Assembly (NCBI GenBank): GCA_905221605.1
Contig: CAJNDS010002123.1
Coordinates: 145,001 to 209,000, forward strand
DNA length: 64,000 bases
Origin: Symbiodinium natans
Lineage: Eukaryota > Sar > Dinophyceae > Suessiales > Symbiodiniaceae
Direction: 5' to 3'
Shown piece by piece: positions 1-11,586 of this stretch. Every line of letters begins with the position of its first letter. Positions within the stretch are counted from its first letter, which is position 1. A program made the translations under genes and the position numbers. The notes beneath the pieces were generated by a model that was not told the origin of the DNA, ran no database searches, and saw only the letters and a program-made list of their open reading frames with translations.

Positions 1-505
1 GGTTTAGGGGTTCTACACCCAAGACGCAAACCCGCAAGGTGCAGACCCCTTGATTCACAGGCATACCGGCTGTTGTAGACTTCAGGAATGTAAGCCCGTG
101 AGCCCTGCACCTTGTAGCACTTGTCATCCCCAGTGCGAACGTGATGAAGTTTAAGTCTGAAGGTGTTGGGTTGAAGCTTCACTTTCATGTTACAGAGTAT
201 CCCTAAACCCTAAACCCTAAACTCCTAAACCCCTAAACCCCTAAACCCCTAAGCCCCTAAACCCCTAAACCCCTAAACCCGTAAACCCCGAAATCGCCAA
301 ACCCGAAGCCCTAAGCAGCCGAACCTCGCAGGCAATGCTGTCCTTGGAGGTTCAGGGTACTTATCACCCAAATTATAGCTGTACTTATAAGCCCCGTAAG
401 TCCCTTGAGGTTGTAAGTAGACTTATAACTGTGGTTTTTGCCCCAAACCCTAAACCCTTAACCCTTAACGCTAAACCCTAAACCCTAAACCCTAAACCCT
501 AAACC
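1..505. repeat. Telomere-like tracts and spacer
   Basis: CCCCTAAA/CCCTAAA units at about 200-300 and 443-511. The part at 350-435 (ACTTATAAGCCCCGTAAG...) resembles family D elements. No supported exon. Confidence 0.7.
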
Positions 506-610
506 CTAAACCCGAGGAGTCATAAGGATCCCATGAACCTCCAAGTCGAGTGTCTCCTCTTGTCCGCGGCCATCCGCGCGTCCGCCGAGCATGTCCCTTG
601 CCTTGATGAG
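506..610 (-). CDS. Terminal exon candidate with stop
   Basis: After AATAG at 615-611 the frame reads LIKARDMLGGRADGRGQEET and continues to TAG at 508-506, where the stop is formed by the telomere tract. This is probably the 3' end of the membrane-protein gene. Confidence 0.55.
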   Translation of the reverse strand, partial: LIKARDMLGGRADGRGQEETLDLEVHGILMTPRV

Positions 611-619
611 CTATTCTTG

Positions 620-1200
620 GAGTCTAGGGTTCAGGGTTTTGGGCTTGTAGGGTGTAGGGTTTTGTAGGGTTTGTAGGGTTTAGGGTTTAGGGTTTAGGGT
701 TTGTAGGGTGTAGGTGTAGGGTTTAGGGTTTAGGGTTTAGTTTTTTTGGGGTTTAGGGTTTAGGGACTAAGGTCTGGGGTTCAGGGTTTAGGCTTCGGCG
801 TGGAAATAAACAGGTAACATGCTTGCGTCGCCAAAACAATCTGGGATGCTCACTTGTTCACACCGCCGACAAGACTTTAACGCAACCATCACAAAACGAC
901 TGCTTTGAGTGTAGTCATGATGCAGTCGACTAAGTATAGTAACCCTGGCTGCAGCGGAGATATCTGTAACTTTACAGTGTGGGCTACAAGTCCTTCAGTA
1001 TTTCCTCTGACAGTATTGCTGCGACTGTGCCACACGAAAGGTTGCCCGAAACAAAAACAGGTTCAGTGTTCACATCACGCACAGAGGGGCAAATATAGGA
1101 TGACACCTAGCCCATCTAGTGTGCCCTGTGCCCTGGATTCCCTCATAAAAAGGACCCAAGAAGGCACTCCTAATGTCGGACCCCCCCCCCCCCCCCCCAG
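620..1200. repeat. Telomere-like tract and poly-C, no supported exon
   Basis: GGGTTTAGGG/GGGTTTGTAGG variants at 625-800 and a C-run at 1181-1198. The open frame at 905-1216 on plus has no splice or compositional support. Confidence 0.6.
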
Positions 1201-1212
1201 GTTTTGTTCAAC

Positions 1213-1330
1213 CTGAGCCCGCAAACCGGACACTCCTCGAGTCCAAGTCGCTCGCGTGAGCGCCTCACGCTCCTCGAGTTTTTGTGCCGAGACGTCGAAG
1301 GCGCGTACCGCACAGACATTCCTGTGAAGG
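1213..1330 (-). CDS. Exon candidate, charged cytoplasmic-type segment
   Basis: Reads NVCAVRAFDVSAQKLEEREA with a GT donor (GCTCAG|GTTGAA). The plus strand is also open here, but minus fits the neighbours. Confidence 0.5.
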
Positions 1331-1439
1331 CGGTTGTCCATATTCGAGAGCTTTCAAACCATGAGAGACGTGAAGCTTCAGGATTTTTTACGCAACGAAA
1401 CCCTCCTGGCCCCCACGCACCTCGGTCCTAAACCTCGAA

Positions 1440-3398
1440 AGTTCACATGTTTGCTTTTCTAAGTAATGAAGCCCTGCGGGCCAAGCGTCTCCATCACCCG
1501 AGCTCGCACCTCTGCTGAGTAGCCTGGCACCCCGCCGTTGTGGTTGTAGGCGGTTTCAGGTTTAGGGGTTCAAGGGTGCAAGGGTTGAAGCGTTTTAGGT
1601 TTTAGGGCTTAGCAGGTCCAAGAAGGGTACACAGCCGAATCTTGGCTGCACTTAGGAGGGTAGCTATGAATTAAATTTTCAGCTGCCTTACTAGGAAGCC
1701 CAATAGACACAAAAAGGCTAAAGATCTAAAGTTACAGTAAAGCACCACAAAGCAATGTTCCTGATTGTTCCACAGTCCCCCCCCCCCCGTCCCCCAAGCC
1801 CCCCAGGCCCCCTCAGATTCCCTAAGCAGGTCTAGGGCTGGTTGTTTTAACACATTTTGCCTTGCTAGGGAAGATGGCTACAGTAGCACAGTAGAATTAG
1901 CACAGCCACTGCACCTCAGGAAAAAGCACTTATACGGACAGCATATGGACATTGCGGACTTCGCATAGCGAGTCGGAACATGGAAGTGGCATCGCGTGGT
2001 CTTCGGCCTTTGCCCCAAACCCTACCTAAACCCGATGATTGCAACTGCATTCTGCTGTCCATTCCGTTATCTGAGGGCTCCTTGGGGTTTCAGGGTTGCG
2101 AACTCTGGGTCAATAACTGAAAAAGGAGTAGTTGTCTGCCTACGGATCTTTGCGTGGCATTTTCCCGTGGGTTGATGGTGGGTTTTGGTGAAGGTTCGGG
2201 CGGGTCTTTGTCTAAGCCGGGGGTGGGTAGGTGGGCGGGGGGGGGGGGGGGGCGTCCATGACATGCCCTGGGGGGGGTGTTTGTAGGATTTAGGGTTTAG
2301 GGCCGCTGCCTGCAATCCCTGACAAGATGACCGTGAATTCACCCACCCTAAACCCTAAAACCTAAACCCTAAACCCTAAACCCCAAACCCCAAACCCTAA
2401 ACCCTCAACCCTAAACCCTAACCCTGGGTAGGGCTTGGGATTTAGGGGCTTCGTCGGAAGCGCCTCGCTGGCCAAAGGTGGAAACTTCGACCATCGCAAC
2501 CTCGGGACCCCAAAACCTACTATATATGGCGGGGGTTATACGACAAGTAGGGGACCCCCAAAACAGACCCCCCAAATAGTAGGATCCCCTTATTCTAAGG
2601 ACCCCCAAAAGGTACCCCTGATATCGTAGCTTGGAGGCTGAGAGTACTTACAATCCCAATCGTAACTGTACTTGGGAAGTTCTCAAAATGTCACTCCGTG
2701 GGGTCCCTTTTTGAGTACTTACAATGGGTACCCAAAAAGGGACCCTAATTTAGGAAACTACCCACGTATAAGGCCCCTAAGTCCACTGAGTAGGTTATAT
2801 GTAGACCAAACTTTGGGGGTTATACATACCCATGAACCTCCGAGTGGTTTCCTGGCTTAACAGAAGGGCCTCGTTTATACGGGCCTCGTTTATTTGGTAT
2901 GGGTAATTGGGGTAGTGTATTGCAATTAAGTTAGGGACTAGAACAAGGGGGGGGGGGGGAGGGAATATTGGCCTAAGCCCCCAAACCCTACAACCCCAAA
3001 GCCCAAAGACCCCAAAAACTCGTAAAACCTCCCAAAAACCCTACAACTCTAAGCCCTTCAGGTTCCTGTATTAAGTTTGAGCTCGTGTTGAGGAGGGTCT
3101 CTGGGCTATTGGTTAATGACGATCGGGCTTGATGAGCGTCTGGAACGAAAGTTGATTTTAGGGTAGCGGGTTTGGGGCTTGGGGTTTAGGGTCCCTGAAC
3201 CCGAAACCCTGGACCCGACCCTGAATCATGCATGTGAAAACGCACGGTTCAGGCTCTAGGGCAATGGCTCCGAAATGAGACCATAAGATCCAGAAGATCT
3301 TTGTCCCCAAAGCCTGAACCCGAACCCTAAGCCCGCGCATGTTTGCCGGGGGGCGGGGGGGGGGGGTTCGGGTGTAATTACGGTTTCGGCCTCAGCAA
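1440..3398. repeat. Long spacer with telomere-like units and elements
   Basis: Telomere-like units at 1555-1610, 2342-2425 and 3160-3195; a family H-like element at about 2545-2630 (AGTAGGATCCCCTTATTCTAAGGACCCCC); homopolymer runs at 1776 and 2230-2250. No strong exon seen. Confidence 0.55.
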
Positions 3399-3538
3399 CT
3401 ACTTGCTGCGCCTGGAAAGGCCTTGATGGTTCCTTTTCGGGTGTTGTTCCCGAACACCATTCGAGTCCAAAAGCAAAGATTCCTGCACGAGCGCGTGTCG
3501 CAGCACTCGAAGACTGAAGATGGGGCCGAAGCGGTCTA
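3399..3538 (-). CDS. Exon candidate
   Basis: After TTTAG, supplied by a telomere-like unit, the frame reads FGPIFSLRVLRHALVQESLL and reaches a TAG at the left edge. It either splices before that or ends an isoform. A second minus frame is open as well. Confidence 0.4.
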
Positions 3539-3788
3539 AAGGCACTTGCAAGTTCCGGGTAGTTAGTAGCCACTTTTAAGTGTAGCTATGACCCACTTAT
3601 AAGCCCCTTGAGTACCCTAATGGGGATATAGTTGGGCTATAACTGCAGTTCTAATTGGGTTACTAAGCAACCTGAACCTCCAAGTAGGGGTAGTGTAAAC
3701 CCAGTGCAAGCTCAGCGGCATAGAAAGGGATCATTCCCCTGTGGCGGGATCCTTGCTGCCACTGGTAGCCTGGGCTGCATGCAGCCGC

Positions 3789-3926
3789 AAAACCCTAAGC
3801 CCTAAGCCCTAAGCCCCAAGCCCTAAGCCCTAAGCCCTAAGCCCTGAGCCCTAAGCCCTAAGCCCTAAGCTCTAAGCTCTGAGGCCTGAGCCCTAAACCC
3901 TAAACCCTAAACCCTAAACCCTAAAC
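3789..3926. repeat. CCCTAAG variant telomere-like tract grading into CCCTAAA
   Basis: About 14 units of CCCTAAG followed by CCCTAAA units immediately before an exon candidate. Confidence 0.9.
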
Positions 3927-4002
3927 CGCCTCGCATTTGCTGGCATTTAAAGCTGTGGAGCTTCAGATGCGCGCTGTGAAGCATGGCCCCGAGCCCTGAG
4001 GC
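3926..4002 (-). CDS. Exon candidate
   Basis: CTGCAG acceptor, then ASGLGAMLHSAHLKLHSFKC. Telomere-like tracts flank it on both sides. Confidence 0.45.
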
Positions 4003-4106
4003 CTGCAGACCTATGAGATGGCTGTATTGGGGTTTAGGGTTTAGGGTTTAGGGTTTAGGGTTTAGGGTTTAGGGTTTAGGGTTTAGGGTTCAGGGTTTAG
4101 GGTACT

Positions 4107-4175
4107 TTAAGCGTCATAAGGCGCTTGCGGGCAGATATGCCTTTCAACCATCGCATGTCGTGTGCACATCAGCAA
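4107..4175 (-). CDS. Exon candidate
   Basis: CAG acceptor, then LLMCTRHAMVERHICPQAPY; an in-frame TAA lies at the left edge, so a donor must precede it if the exon is internal. Confidence 0.4.
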   Translation of the reverse strand: MLMCTRHAMVERHICPQAPYDA

Positions 4176-4234
4176 CTGGGGAAAGTTGCATTTGTTGCAC
4201 TAAAAACTCGAAACCCCACAAGCCCTAAACCCAG

Positions 4235-4312
4235 TTGCGGACGGGCCGCTGCACCAAATGCAGTAGACCAGCCAGCTGAAACCAGTGCCTGGGTTCGAGT
4301 CAACTCTTTGAT
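4235..4312 (-). CDS. Exon candidate, frame ambiguous
   Basis: Two minus frames are open: GFSWLVYCIWCSGPSATG (hydrophobic) and ALVSAGWSTAFGAAARPQL. The plus strand is open too. Confidence 0.25.
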
Positions 4313-4500
4313 GGGAGTTGCACTTCTGGTTTTAGGACTTTAGGGTGGTTTATAGGGTTTAGGGTTCGGAGTTTGGGGTTTGAGGGTGTAGGGTCACTAG
4401 TATTGGGCTACAGGGCATGGGGTTGGAGATCAAGCATTTCCGCATTGCAGCGACTGCAGCGAGCTCAACAAATTCAAAAGGATGGGTTAATGAGCTCCAT

Positions 4501-4710
4501 TCACGTGGCGACCATGCCAAAAAAACTGGCGTTTACCACGCTTTCGCCTCTTTGGACACGCATGCTTGACGATTCTGGAACAACACGCGCTGTCACAAGG
4601 CTCATGCCCTTTTTGCGAACACGTGCAAAGAATCGCCTCTTAGAACAACATACTTCGGACAAATGCAAGTCCAGAAGATCTGCATCGCTTTTTGTAAGTC
4701 TCGATACTTG
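4501..4710 (-). CDS. Exon candidate, long charged segment
   Basis: About 70 codons free of stops and of telomere repeat, including SDADLLDLHLSEVCCSKRRF and VNASFFGMVAT, ending at TGA. It lies just downstream of hydrophobic exons and could be part of the cytoplasmic tail. The overlapping plus frame is also open. Confidence 0.5.
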   Translation of the reverse strand, partial: QVSRLTKSDADLLDLHLSEVCCSKRRFFARVRKKGMSLVTARVVPESSSMRVQRGESVVNASFFGMVAT

Positions 4711-4837
4711 AACAGAAGTCTTGTGCCAGATCGCGGACCACCAAGTATTCTCGTAAACCCCAAACCCCAAACCCCAAACCCTAAACCCTAAACCCTACAC
4801 CCTAAACCCTAAACCCTAAACCCTGAACCCTTGCTTG

Positions 4838-4932
4838 ACTGCTTAGGGCCAGAGGGCTGAAGACCAGCATGGCCATAGTTCCCACGCTGAACATCGTCAT
4901 GAAGGTCGTGTCATTCGTGCCTTGGGAAGCAT
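4838..4932 (-). CDS. Exon candidate, transmembrane segment
   Basis: GAGCAG acceptor, then NDTTFMTMFSVGTMAMLVFS: a hydrophobic helix in an otherwise repeat-filled region. Confidence 0.6.
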
Positions 4933-5335
4933 CTGCTCTACGCAGTTGAGGGCTTCTACCTTTGGGGCCACATGAACCCCAGAATTGGGGTCATATACCT
5001 ACAACCCTATAAAGGCATATGAATAAACCCGTTTAGGGTCCATTTGAGGGCTCAGGGTGAATAAACTCGCGGGCTGAGAAGCAAAGGTGACGACCCACAG
5101 CCCGGTCAACGCTTGATCGCAAGCTCCGAATATGGGTCCTTAAAAGGGGACCACTTTTATACCTCTTTAGCTACCCTGTACAACCCAAGGGCCCATACAC
5201 CCTAAACCCTGAACCCTGAACCCTGAACCCTAAACCCTAAACCCTAAACCCTGAACCCTAAAGCCTAAAGCCTAAACCCTAAGCCCTAAACCCGAAACCC
5301 TAAACCCTGACTCTGAACCCCTAAACCCTCAACCG

Positions 5336-5444
5336 AGGGCCCTGGCTGCAAAAGACGCTGGGCACATCCGACAGGACGTAGATGCCGTCGCCCGCGTTGA
5401 TGCACGCGAAGGGAATGAGAATGGTGTCCAGATGGAAAGGTAGC
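5336..5444 (-). CDS. Exon candidate, membrane-associated loop
   Basis: TTCAG acceptor, then PFHLDTILIPFACINAGDGI and further VPSVFCSQG. Flanked by CCCTAAA tracts. Confidence 0.6.
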
Positions 5445-5807
5445 CTGAATTCTTACGAGAATTGCTTGAGATGTTGGGTTTAGGTTTTAGGTTTTAGGGT
5501 TAAGTTTAGGGTTTAGGGTGATTGCTTCAAATTCAGACCCCACCCCCCCCCAAAAGAAACCCTCTGCTGATTGTTATTCCTAAAGATGATCCTCTCAAAG
5601 CCAATACGGCAAAATACAAAACAACACCCCATACTCCAAACCCCGCACCCCAAACCCCAGACCCCGAACCCCAAACCCCGAACTCCAAACCCCAGACCCC
5701 AAACCCCAAACCCCAACCCCTAAACCCTAAACCGTAAACCCTAAACCCTGAACACTAAACCCTAAACCCCAAACCCTAAACCCTAAACCCTAAACCCCAA
5801 ACTAAAC

Positions 5808-5880
5808 GACCGAGAGACAAGGCCAGGAGCACCATACAAATGCACCGCGCCCAGGCGTTGGTGAGCAGGGCCTTCTTTGT
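5808..5880 (-). CDS. Exon candidate, transmembrane segment
   Basis: TTTCAG acceptor, then TKKALLTNAWARCICMVLLA. Clear hydrophobic helix. Confidence 0.62.
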
Positions 5881-6443
5881 CTGAAAGGCCTGAAAGGCTG
5901 GGTCTAGGGTTAGGGTTTCGGGTTTAGGGTTTAGGGTTGAGGGTTGAGGGTTTAGGGTTTACAAAGGCCTGCAAAAGCTAAGCTTCTTTTGCAGGGTTGT
6001 GGGATGGTGCCCTTAAAACTCTGAAAAAACTATTGCTGAATATCATCCTCTTAAACCCAAAGAGGAAATGTAATTCATCCCAAGGGCCTGCTTAAGGTTT
6101 AACCCCTTCCCCCTAATATCAAATACCCCCGCCCCCTCTCCTCTTTTACTACAATTACCGATAATGTGTAATTAATATTACGGGGGCTGGGGGAGGGGGG
6201 GGGTGGGGGTTAATGTTTGGGGAGGCGTTTCGGGTTCAGGGCTTAAGATGACATGGCTTTGGGCTTAAGAGATCGGACTTTCGCAGGGTTTGCACAAGTC
6301 TTGGGGTTTAGGGTGTAGGGTTGTGGGTTTAAGGTTTAGACTTTTTCTTGCAGGGCTGTCAGGGTTTCGGTCGTAGAGTGTTCTGCAATGCTGGTCTCAA
6401 GTGGTACTTTCTCTGCCTTGTTTCAGATGCTGCCGAAAGTTTC

Positions 6444-6545
6444 AGGGTCCATGCACCTACACAAGGAATACTTGGTCCTTAAAGTGCTTCCTATGTAGGG
6501 ACTTGGGCCCAAGTATACATTTTTCAGGTACATGGACCCTTAGGG
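6444..6545 (+). mobile_element. Family B element
   Basis: Ends AGGGTCCATGCACC and GGTACATGGACCCT are inverted copies. Internal ACTTCCTA-type and CTTGGGCCCAAGTAT palindromes recur in all copies. Confidence 0.82.
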
Positions 6546-6864
6546 AAAACTTGACGCTCCAGTTCTCCTGCTTATACCCCGGACCCTAACAGCACTAAAT
6601 CACTGAACCCTGAACACTGCACCAGACATGTTTTTGCAGGCGTTCGGCATAACGAGTTTATATCCCGAACCCTGAACCCTAAACCCGAAACCCTGAACCC
6701 TGGCCCAACGATTTTGTATCCCGAGCCCTAAACCCCAAACCCTAGACCCTAAACCCTATACCCCAAACCCCCCAAACCCGAAACCCTAAACCCCAAACCC
6801 CAAACCCCAAACCCTAAACCCGAAACCCTAAACCCCAAACCCTAAACCCTAAACCCTAAACCCT

Positions 6865-6963
6865 TGCTTCCAGACTGGCCTCTGGACCCAGTCCAGGGAG
6901 GGTCGCCATCAGCGCCATGATGTAGGCCGCCGTAAGGGGCATGATCATGAAGTAGGGGATCAC
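6865..6963 (-). CDS. Exon candidate, transmembrane segment
   Basis: CTAG acceptor, then VIPYFMIMPLTAAYIMALMA, followed by a polar end (EASLEAR). Confidence 0.62.
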
Positions 6964-7397
6964 CTAGACCCCAAGTGCAGGGGTGGTTAGGGTGTAGGGT
7001 TTAGGGTTCAGGGTTCAGGGTTTAGGGTTTAGGGTTCAAGGTTTAGGGTTCAGGGTTTAGGGTTAACAGGCGTGCAGGGCATAGGGTTTGCAGAACATGA
7101 TGGCATTGAGTTCTGAAGCTTTAAAGCACAAAAGCCGCTGCACCGAAGAAAACCCTCTGAAACCACCCTCGGCCCGACATCCACTCTCAACCGCTCAACC
7201 CTACAATCGAAGGTTTCCCAAATCAGGGGACCAACTTTGGGTTTCCCAGAGAAAAGGGCTTTGCATGTTTGTTAAACTTTACTTTTCGGGGACCCTGGCT
7301 ATTTGGGAAATGCCCATAAAAATCCCAAATCCTTTCTGAACTTGCAACCTTCATACCCTAAACCCAAAAGCCAAAACCCAAAACCCTAAACCCTAAA

Positions 7398-7489
7398 CGA
7401 TCCAAGGTACTAGGAAGCCCAACCACTTGTTGATGTAGGGCGTCTCGGCCGAACACTCCGGCGCAAAGAAGTTCAGATTGAAGGAGAAC
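7398..7489 (-). CDS. Exon candidate, conserved-looking membrane-proximal motif
   Basis: CACAG acceptor, then FSFNLNFFAPECSAETPYIN and KWLGFLVPWI. It resembles the aromatic/PEC motif I associate with polytopic regions of large alveolate surface proteins. Confidence 0.62.
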
Positions 7490-7739
7490 CTGTGCGGGCT
7501 TAGGGTTGGGCTGGGTTTGCATAGGGTTTAGGGTTTAGGGTTTGGGGTTTGGGGTTTAGGGCGCAGGGTTCGTGTTTGAACACTTTGGGGTGTAGGTAGC
7601 AAAACGCAAGCAACCTTTAACCGATACTCTTGAATCCTGCTTCAGCGTGCTGGTGCGATGTTAACCCTAAGGCCTAACAGGAACTCCTAAACCCAAAACC
7701 CGAACCCCTAAACAACAACTCCGGTATACTTTCAAGAAG

Positions 7740-7811
7740 CAAGGTATAGGGCGCGGGAGAGCAAATCCCCTGGGAGATCTAGCACCTCCAAATCCACGGA
7801 GGTTGGGTCGA
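7740..7811 (-). CDS. Exon candidate
   Basis: Reads LDPTSVDLEVLDLPGDLLSR; the preceding exon is hidden in repeat. Confidence 0.45.
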
Positions 7812-8804
7812 GAACTTAAAGCCGGTAGGGTTTAGGGACAGGGGTTTGGGGTTTAGGGTTTGGGGTTTAGGGTTTCGGGTTTAGGGTATTTACAGAGTTT
7901 GCGGTGCTTGAAGATTCTGAAGCGATAAGCCCTCTCCATCCTAAGTGCTCAATCCTAGCAACCCTGAATCCTACTACCCTCGACTCTGCAATGACCCCAA
8001 GGAGAGGGCCTCCTAGTCCTAAGTAGGGTTATCAGGACCCTACTTGTTATAAGCACCCTAAATCCGAAATCCTAAACCCTGAACTAACCCTACACCCTAA
8101 ACCTAGCATTGTGAGGGTGGGCCCTCCTTGCAAGGCGTGCATCCCGAAACTCTAGATCTGCGTGAACGAGGTCTCACAAGCCCACTTTTAACTCCCAAGC
8201 TCTTAGAGCCGCAGCCAGGGATCCCTAACCCCCCCCCCCCCCACCCTAAGTTAAGCCCTAAACCCTAAACACCTAGACCCTAAACACCTAACTCACTAGC
8301 CCTACTAAACCCTAAACACCGAATCCACTAACCCTTAACCCTCAAAACCGCTTGAGGTTGGGGCACACATCCTACGGGTCTGGGTGGGCCCTCTCTTCAA
8401 GGGGCTCCACCCTTGGGGTTCTGGGGTCATCTTGCTTTTGGGGCTTAGGGTTTAGGTGTAGGGTTTAGGGTTTAGGGTTTAGGGTTTAGGGTTTAGGGTT
8501 TAGGGTTTAGGGTTTAGGGTTTAGGGTTTAGGTGTAGGGTTTAGGGTTTAGGGTTTGGGGTGTAGGGTTTGGGGTTTCGAAGAATCCCTGACAATACAGG
8601 AGCAACTCCTAAACCTTTTCTTAACAACCCGAAACATCGTTTTTTGTAGGCGTTAAACCCGCTTTAGAGAGTTCATATAGGTAACCTGTAAAAAAGTGGG
8701 TTTTGGCTTCTCAAGGCAAACCCTAAACCCGAAACCCGATTAGGAATAGATTGCGAATATTTGAGGTGAACCACTCAAGGGTAGTTTGAATTTCCTTGAC
8801 CTAC

Positions 8805-8853
8805 CCTCCGCCGAAGCTTGCGTAAAGCCCTGAACCATGTGGCCGTCCTTCGC
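8805..8853 (-). CDS. Exon candidate
   Basis: Reads AKDGHMVQGFTQASAE with a donor-like G|GTAGGT at its left end. Confidence 0.45.
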
Positions 8854-8879
8854 CCTAAACCCTACAGGATCTATAGGAT

Positions 8880-9000
8880 TTAAAGGATTTAGAGGGTTAT
8901 AGGCTATAGGGTTTATAGGGTTTATAGGGTTTATGGGGTTTATAGGGTTTATTGGGTTTATAGGGTTGATAGGGTTTATAGGATTCATAGGATTTATGGG
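8880..9000. repeat. GGGTTTATA 9-mer array
   Basis: A telomere variant with an added TA. It creates the spurious NPI repeat frame on minus. Confidence 0.9.
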
Positions 9001-9089
9001 GTTTAAGGTTCAAATCTTGGAGTGCTAGTGGGTTTAAGTTTAGGGTTTAGGGTTTAGGGTTTAGGGCTTAGGGTTTAGGGAAAAACCTT

Positions 9090-9158
9090 GGAGTGCTGGT
9101 GGGGACTCTGAGGCGCATCTGCGCGATCTTCACCAGCTCGGTGAACGTGTCGGGCCAC
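9090..9158 (-). CDS. Exon candidate
   Basis: CAG acceptor, then WPDTFTELVKIAQMRLRVPT; flanked by long TTTAGGG tracts. Confidence 0.6.
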
Positions 9159-9176
9159 CTGGCTCATCCCTACTAG

Positions 9177-9284
9177 GGTTTAGGGTTAGGGTTTAGGGTT
9201 TAGGGTTTAGGGTTTAGGGTTTAGGGTTTAGGGTTTAGGGTTTAGGGTTTAGGGTTTAGGGTTTAGGGTTTAGGGTTTAGGGGA
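9177..9284. repeat. TTTAGGG tract, about 15 units
   Basis: Near-perfect array next to the exon at 9090-9158. Confidence 0.95.
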
Positions 9285-10365
9285 CCTATACTGTTTAGGT
9301 ATAAGTAGCTAGACTAGGAGCCCAGGACAAAGTACTCAAAAACCCAGTCATCGCGTCGGCAGGGTCAAAGGAGAGGGTTTGGGGTTTAGGGGTTTAGGGG
9401 TTTAGGGGTTTAGGGGTTTAGGGGTTTAGAGGGGTTTAGGGGGGTTTAGGGGGGTTTAGGGGGGTTTAGGGTTTGGGGTTTAGGGTTTTAGGGGTTTAGG
9501 GTTTTGGGTTTAGGGTGGCATTATGAAGGCCGGTGGCCTCTTTATCTATTACCCTTACACCTTCATCTAGCCCCTAGATACCCTAACAAGAACCCTGAAC
9601 AAATGCCCTACAAAACAGAAACCCTACTTAAAGAGACCACCAACCCATGTAACGTCTGCAGGGTCAAGCGAGAGGGTTTGGGGTTTTGGGTTTTAGGGGC
9701 TCAGGGGTTTAGGGGTTTAAAGAGTATAGAATTGCCTGTAAAGTTGGCTGCTTTGCTTTGGTGGTGGTCGGGGTGCACCACATATGGACCTGGTTTGGGG
9801 CTTCGGATTGAATCCTAGTCCCTACCCCTAAACCCTAAACCCCCTAAACCCCTGAACCCCAAACCCTCAATCCACAGACTCCTAAACCCTAAACCCTAAA
9901 CCCTGTACCCCAAACACCAGACCCTCAACCCCAAACCCTAAACTAAACCCTAAGACTCCTACATCCGCTACCCCTAAGCCCTTTGGAAGGGCAGAAGAAG
10001 CCGCAAGGATGCCACCGCACATTCGCCCACAGAAGCACGATAAACCCTAGAAGCCCTGAGCTGTAATTTGGGTTTAGGGTTTAGGGTTTAGGGTTTAGGG
10101 TTTAGGGTTTAGGGTGTAGGGTTTAGGGTTTAGGGTCGAGGGTTGAGGGTTTAGGGTGACAAAAAGAGCCCTGACCAGTCGAGCTTCAAGAAACCTCAAG
10201 CTACGGTCCGAAACTTTACGGGTCCCAAGCACTGAGGGCCAGAAACCCTAAACTAGTCCGGAAGAATCCCGAATTCAGCCCATCCCCCCCCCCCCCCCCC
10301 CCACTTCACCCACCCCCACCCCCCCTCCACCCACCCCCCCCCCCCCGCCCCGCCCTCTCAATCCC

Positions 10366-10470
10366 AAAGATTGCCGCCAAGAGCACTGAAAGTCAAAGCC
10401 GGAGACTTTCGTGAAGGACGTGAGGACCCCGAGCATGACCTGGGAGAGGTGCAGCGGATTGTTGGTAAGA
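10366..10470 (-). CDS. Exon candidate, polytopic-region motif
   Basis: Reads NNPLHLSQVMLGVLTSFTKV then SGFDFQCSW. The F-x-W ending is reminiscent of the segment preceding membrane helices in GCC2/GCC3-type proteins. Confidence 0.62.
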
Positions 10471-10647
10471 AGGGTTTGTGGATGTTTAGGGTACAGAAAA
10501 AATAGGGTTTGCAAGGCCTGGGTTTCGGTTTGGATGTTTGGTCACCCCCCCCCCCCCCCCCCAGCTCTTTCAATCAGGAGGGCGTCGGTGCGGTGCCGTT
10601 GGGGGGACCCTAAACCATACACAAACCCTAAACCCTAAACCCTAAAC

Positions 10648-10726
10648 GCATCCCAGCCGCCACCAGCATCTTCCGGTCGTCGTCGAAGTTGACGCCCTCG
10701 GCAGACCGACCTTCCATCTCCTTCGC
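10648..10726 (-). CDS. Exon candidate, polar loop
   Basis: Reads AKEMEGRSAEGVNFDDDRKM then LVAAGM, between a CCCTAAA and a TTTAGGG tract. Confidence 0.6.
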
Positions 10727-10730
10727 TTAG

Positions 10731-10920
10731 GGTTTAGGGTTTAGGGTTTAGGGCTTAGGGCTTAGGGCTTAGGGCTTAGGGCTTAGGGCTTAGGGCTTAG
10801 GGCTTAGGGTTTAGGGCTTAGGGTTTAGGGTTTAGGGTTTAGGGTTTAGGGTTTAGGGTTTAGGGTTTAGGGTTTAGGGTTTAGGGTTTAGGGTTTAGGG
10901 TTTAGGGTTTAGGGTTTAGG
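10731..10920. repeat. Telomere-like array with an internal TTAGGGC block
   Basis: TTTAGGG units, then about nine units of GGGCTTA, then about 15 perfect TTTAGGG units, ending directly at an exon candidate. Confidence 0.95.
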
Positions 10921-10972
10921 AGTCCCAAGCAGGAGGAAGATGAGGGGCTCGGCTCCCGCGAGACCTCGGGCC
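10921..10972 (-). CDS. Exon candidate, hydrophobic
   Basis: Reads ARGLAGAEPLIFLLLGT, a short hydrophobic helix directly abutting a long TTTAGGG/GGGCTTA tract. Confidence 0.5.
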
Positions 10973-11253
10973 CTAAGCCTTCCTAACTTGAAGCCCCCCA
11001 AAACCGGATACTCCAAGTCTAAACGGAGGAGGCCTTGAAGCCCGAAACCCTAAACCCTAAACCCTAAACCCTGAGAGCAGCCTGCCCTGAAAGCCCTGTT
11101 CTCCCTCAACCCCGAAGGTGTTCTGAGGCCCCTGTGTACAGAAAGCCCCTTCTTATTCTTCACCGCCTGGAATACCTAAACCCTAGGCCCTAAGCCCTAA
11201 GCCCTAAGCCCTAAACCCTAAACCCTAAACCCGAAACCCCCCCAAACTCCCCT

Positions 11254-11335
11254 CAGGGTGTCCTGTCTTTCCTGCTCCTTGGACTTCCGGGGCGCGGAGA
11301 AGGTGAGCCGGAGCGGGAAGCGACACCTGGCGCAG
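11254..11335 (-). CDS. Exon candidate, basic loop
   Basis: Reads CARCRFPLRLTFSAPRKSKE, then QERQDTL. Alternative minus frames are open. Confidence 0.5.
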
Positions 11336-11511
11336 TTTAGGGTTTGGGGAAGCGCGTTCCGGGGGCTCTAAGGGTTCAGGTATAAGGGTTTAGGGTTTAG
11401 CGCTTGGGGTTTATGGTTTAGGGTTCAGGGTTTAGGGCTTGTTTAGGGACTTTGGGTTTGGGGTGCAAAGCCAATTCTGCCTCAGGTTCTGTAGAGTTTA
11501 GGGTTCAGGGG

Positions 11512-11586
11512 GGCATATAGACACGAACGTCCCGAGTCCGGCAAAGGAGTAGTAGAACCAACCGATGTCGAGTCGACTTCGAACAG
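11512..11586 (-). CDS. Exon candidate, transmembrane segment
   Basis: GCAG acceptor, then LDIGWFYYSFAGLGTFVSI, a clear hydrophobic helix. Confidence 0.6.

Noticed and set aside
1-300. Window start as a chromosome end
   Set aside because: Telomere units are short, degenerate, mixed with unique DNA, and recur in both orientations over all 64 kb, so this is not a terminal telomere.
5513-5737. Frames rich in GFGVWGL or PKPQTPN
   Set aside because: Reading frames of telomere variants (CCCCAAA/TTTGGGG); the same artefact recurs at 26905-27159 and 61824-61960.
8740-8988. Minus-strand frame of NPI repeats
   Set aside because: Translation of the GGGTTTATA array; only its upstream part (8805-8853) looks like an exon.
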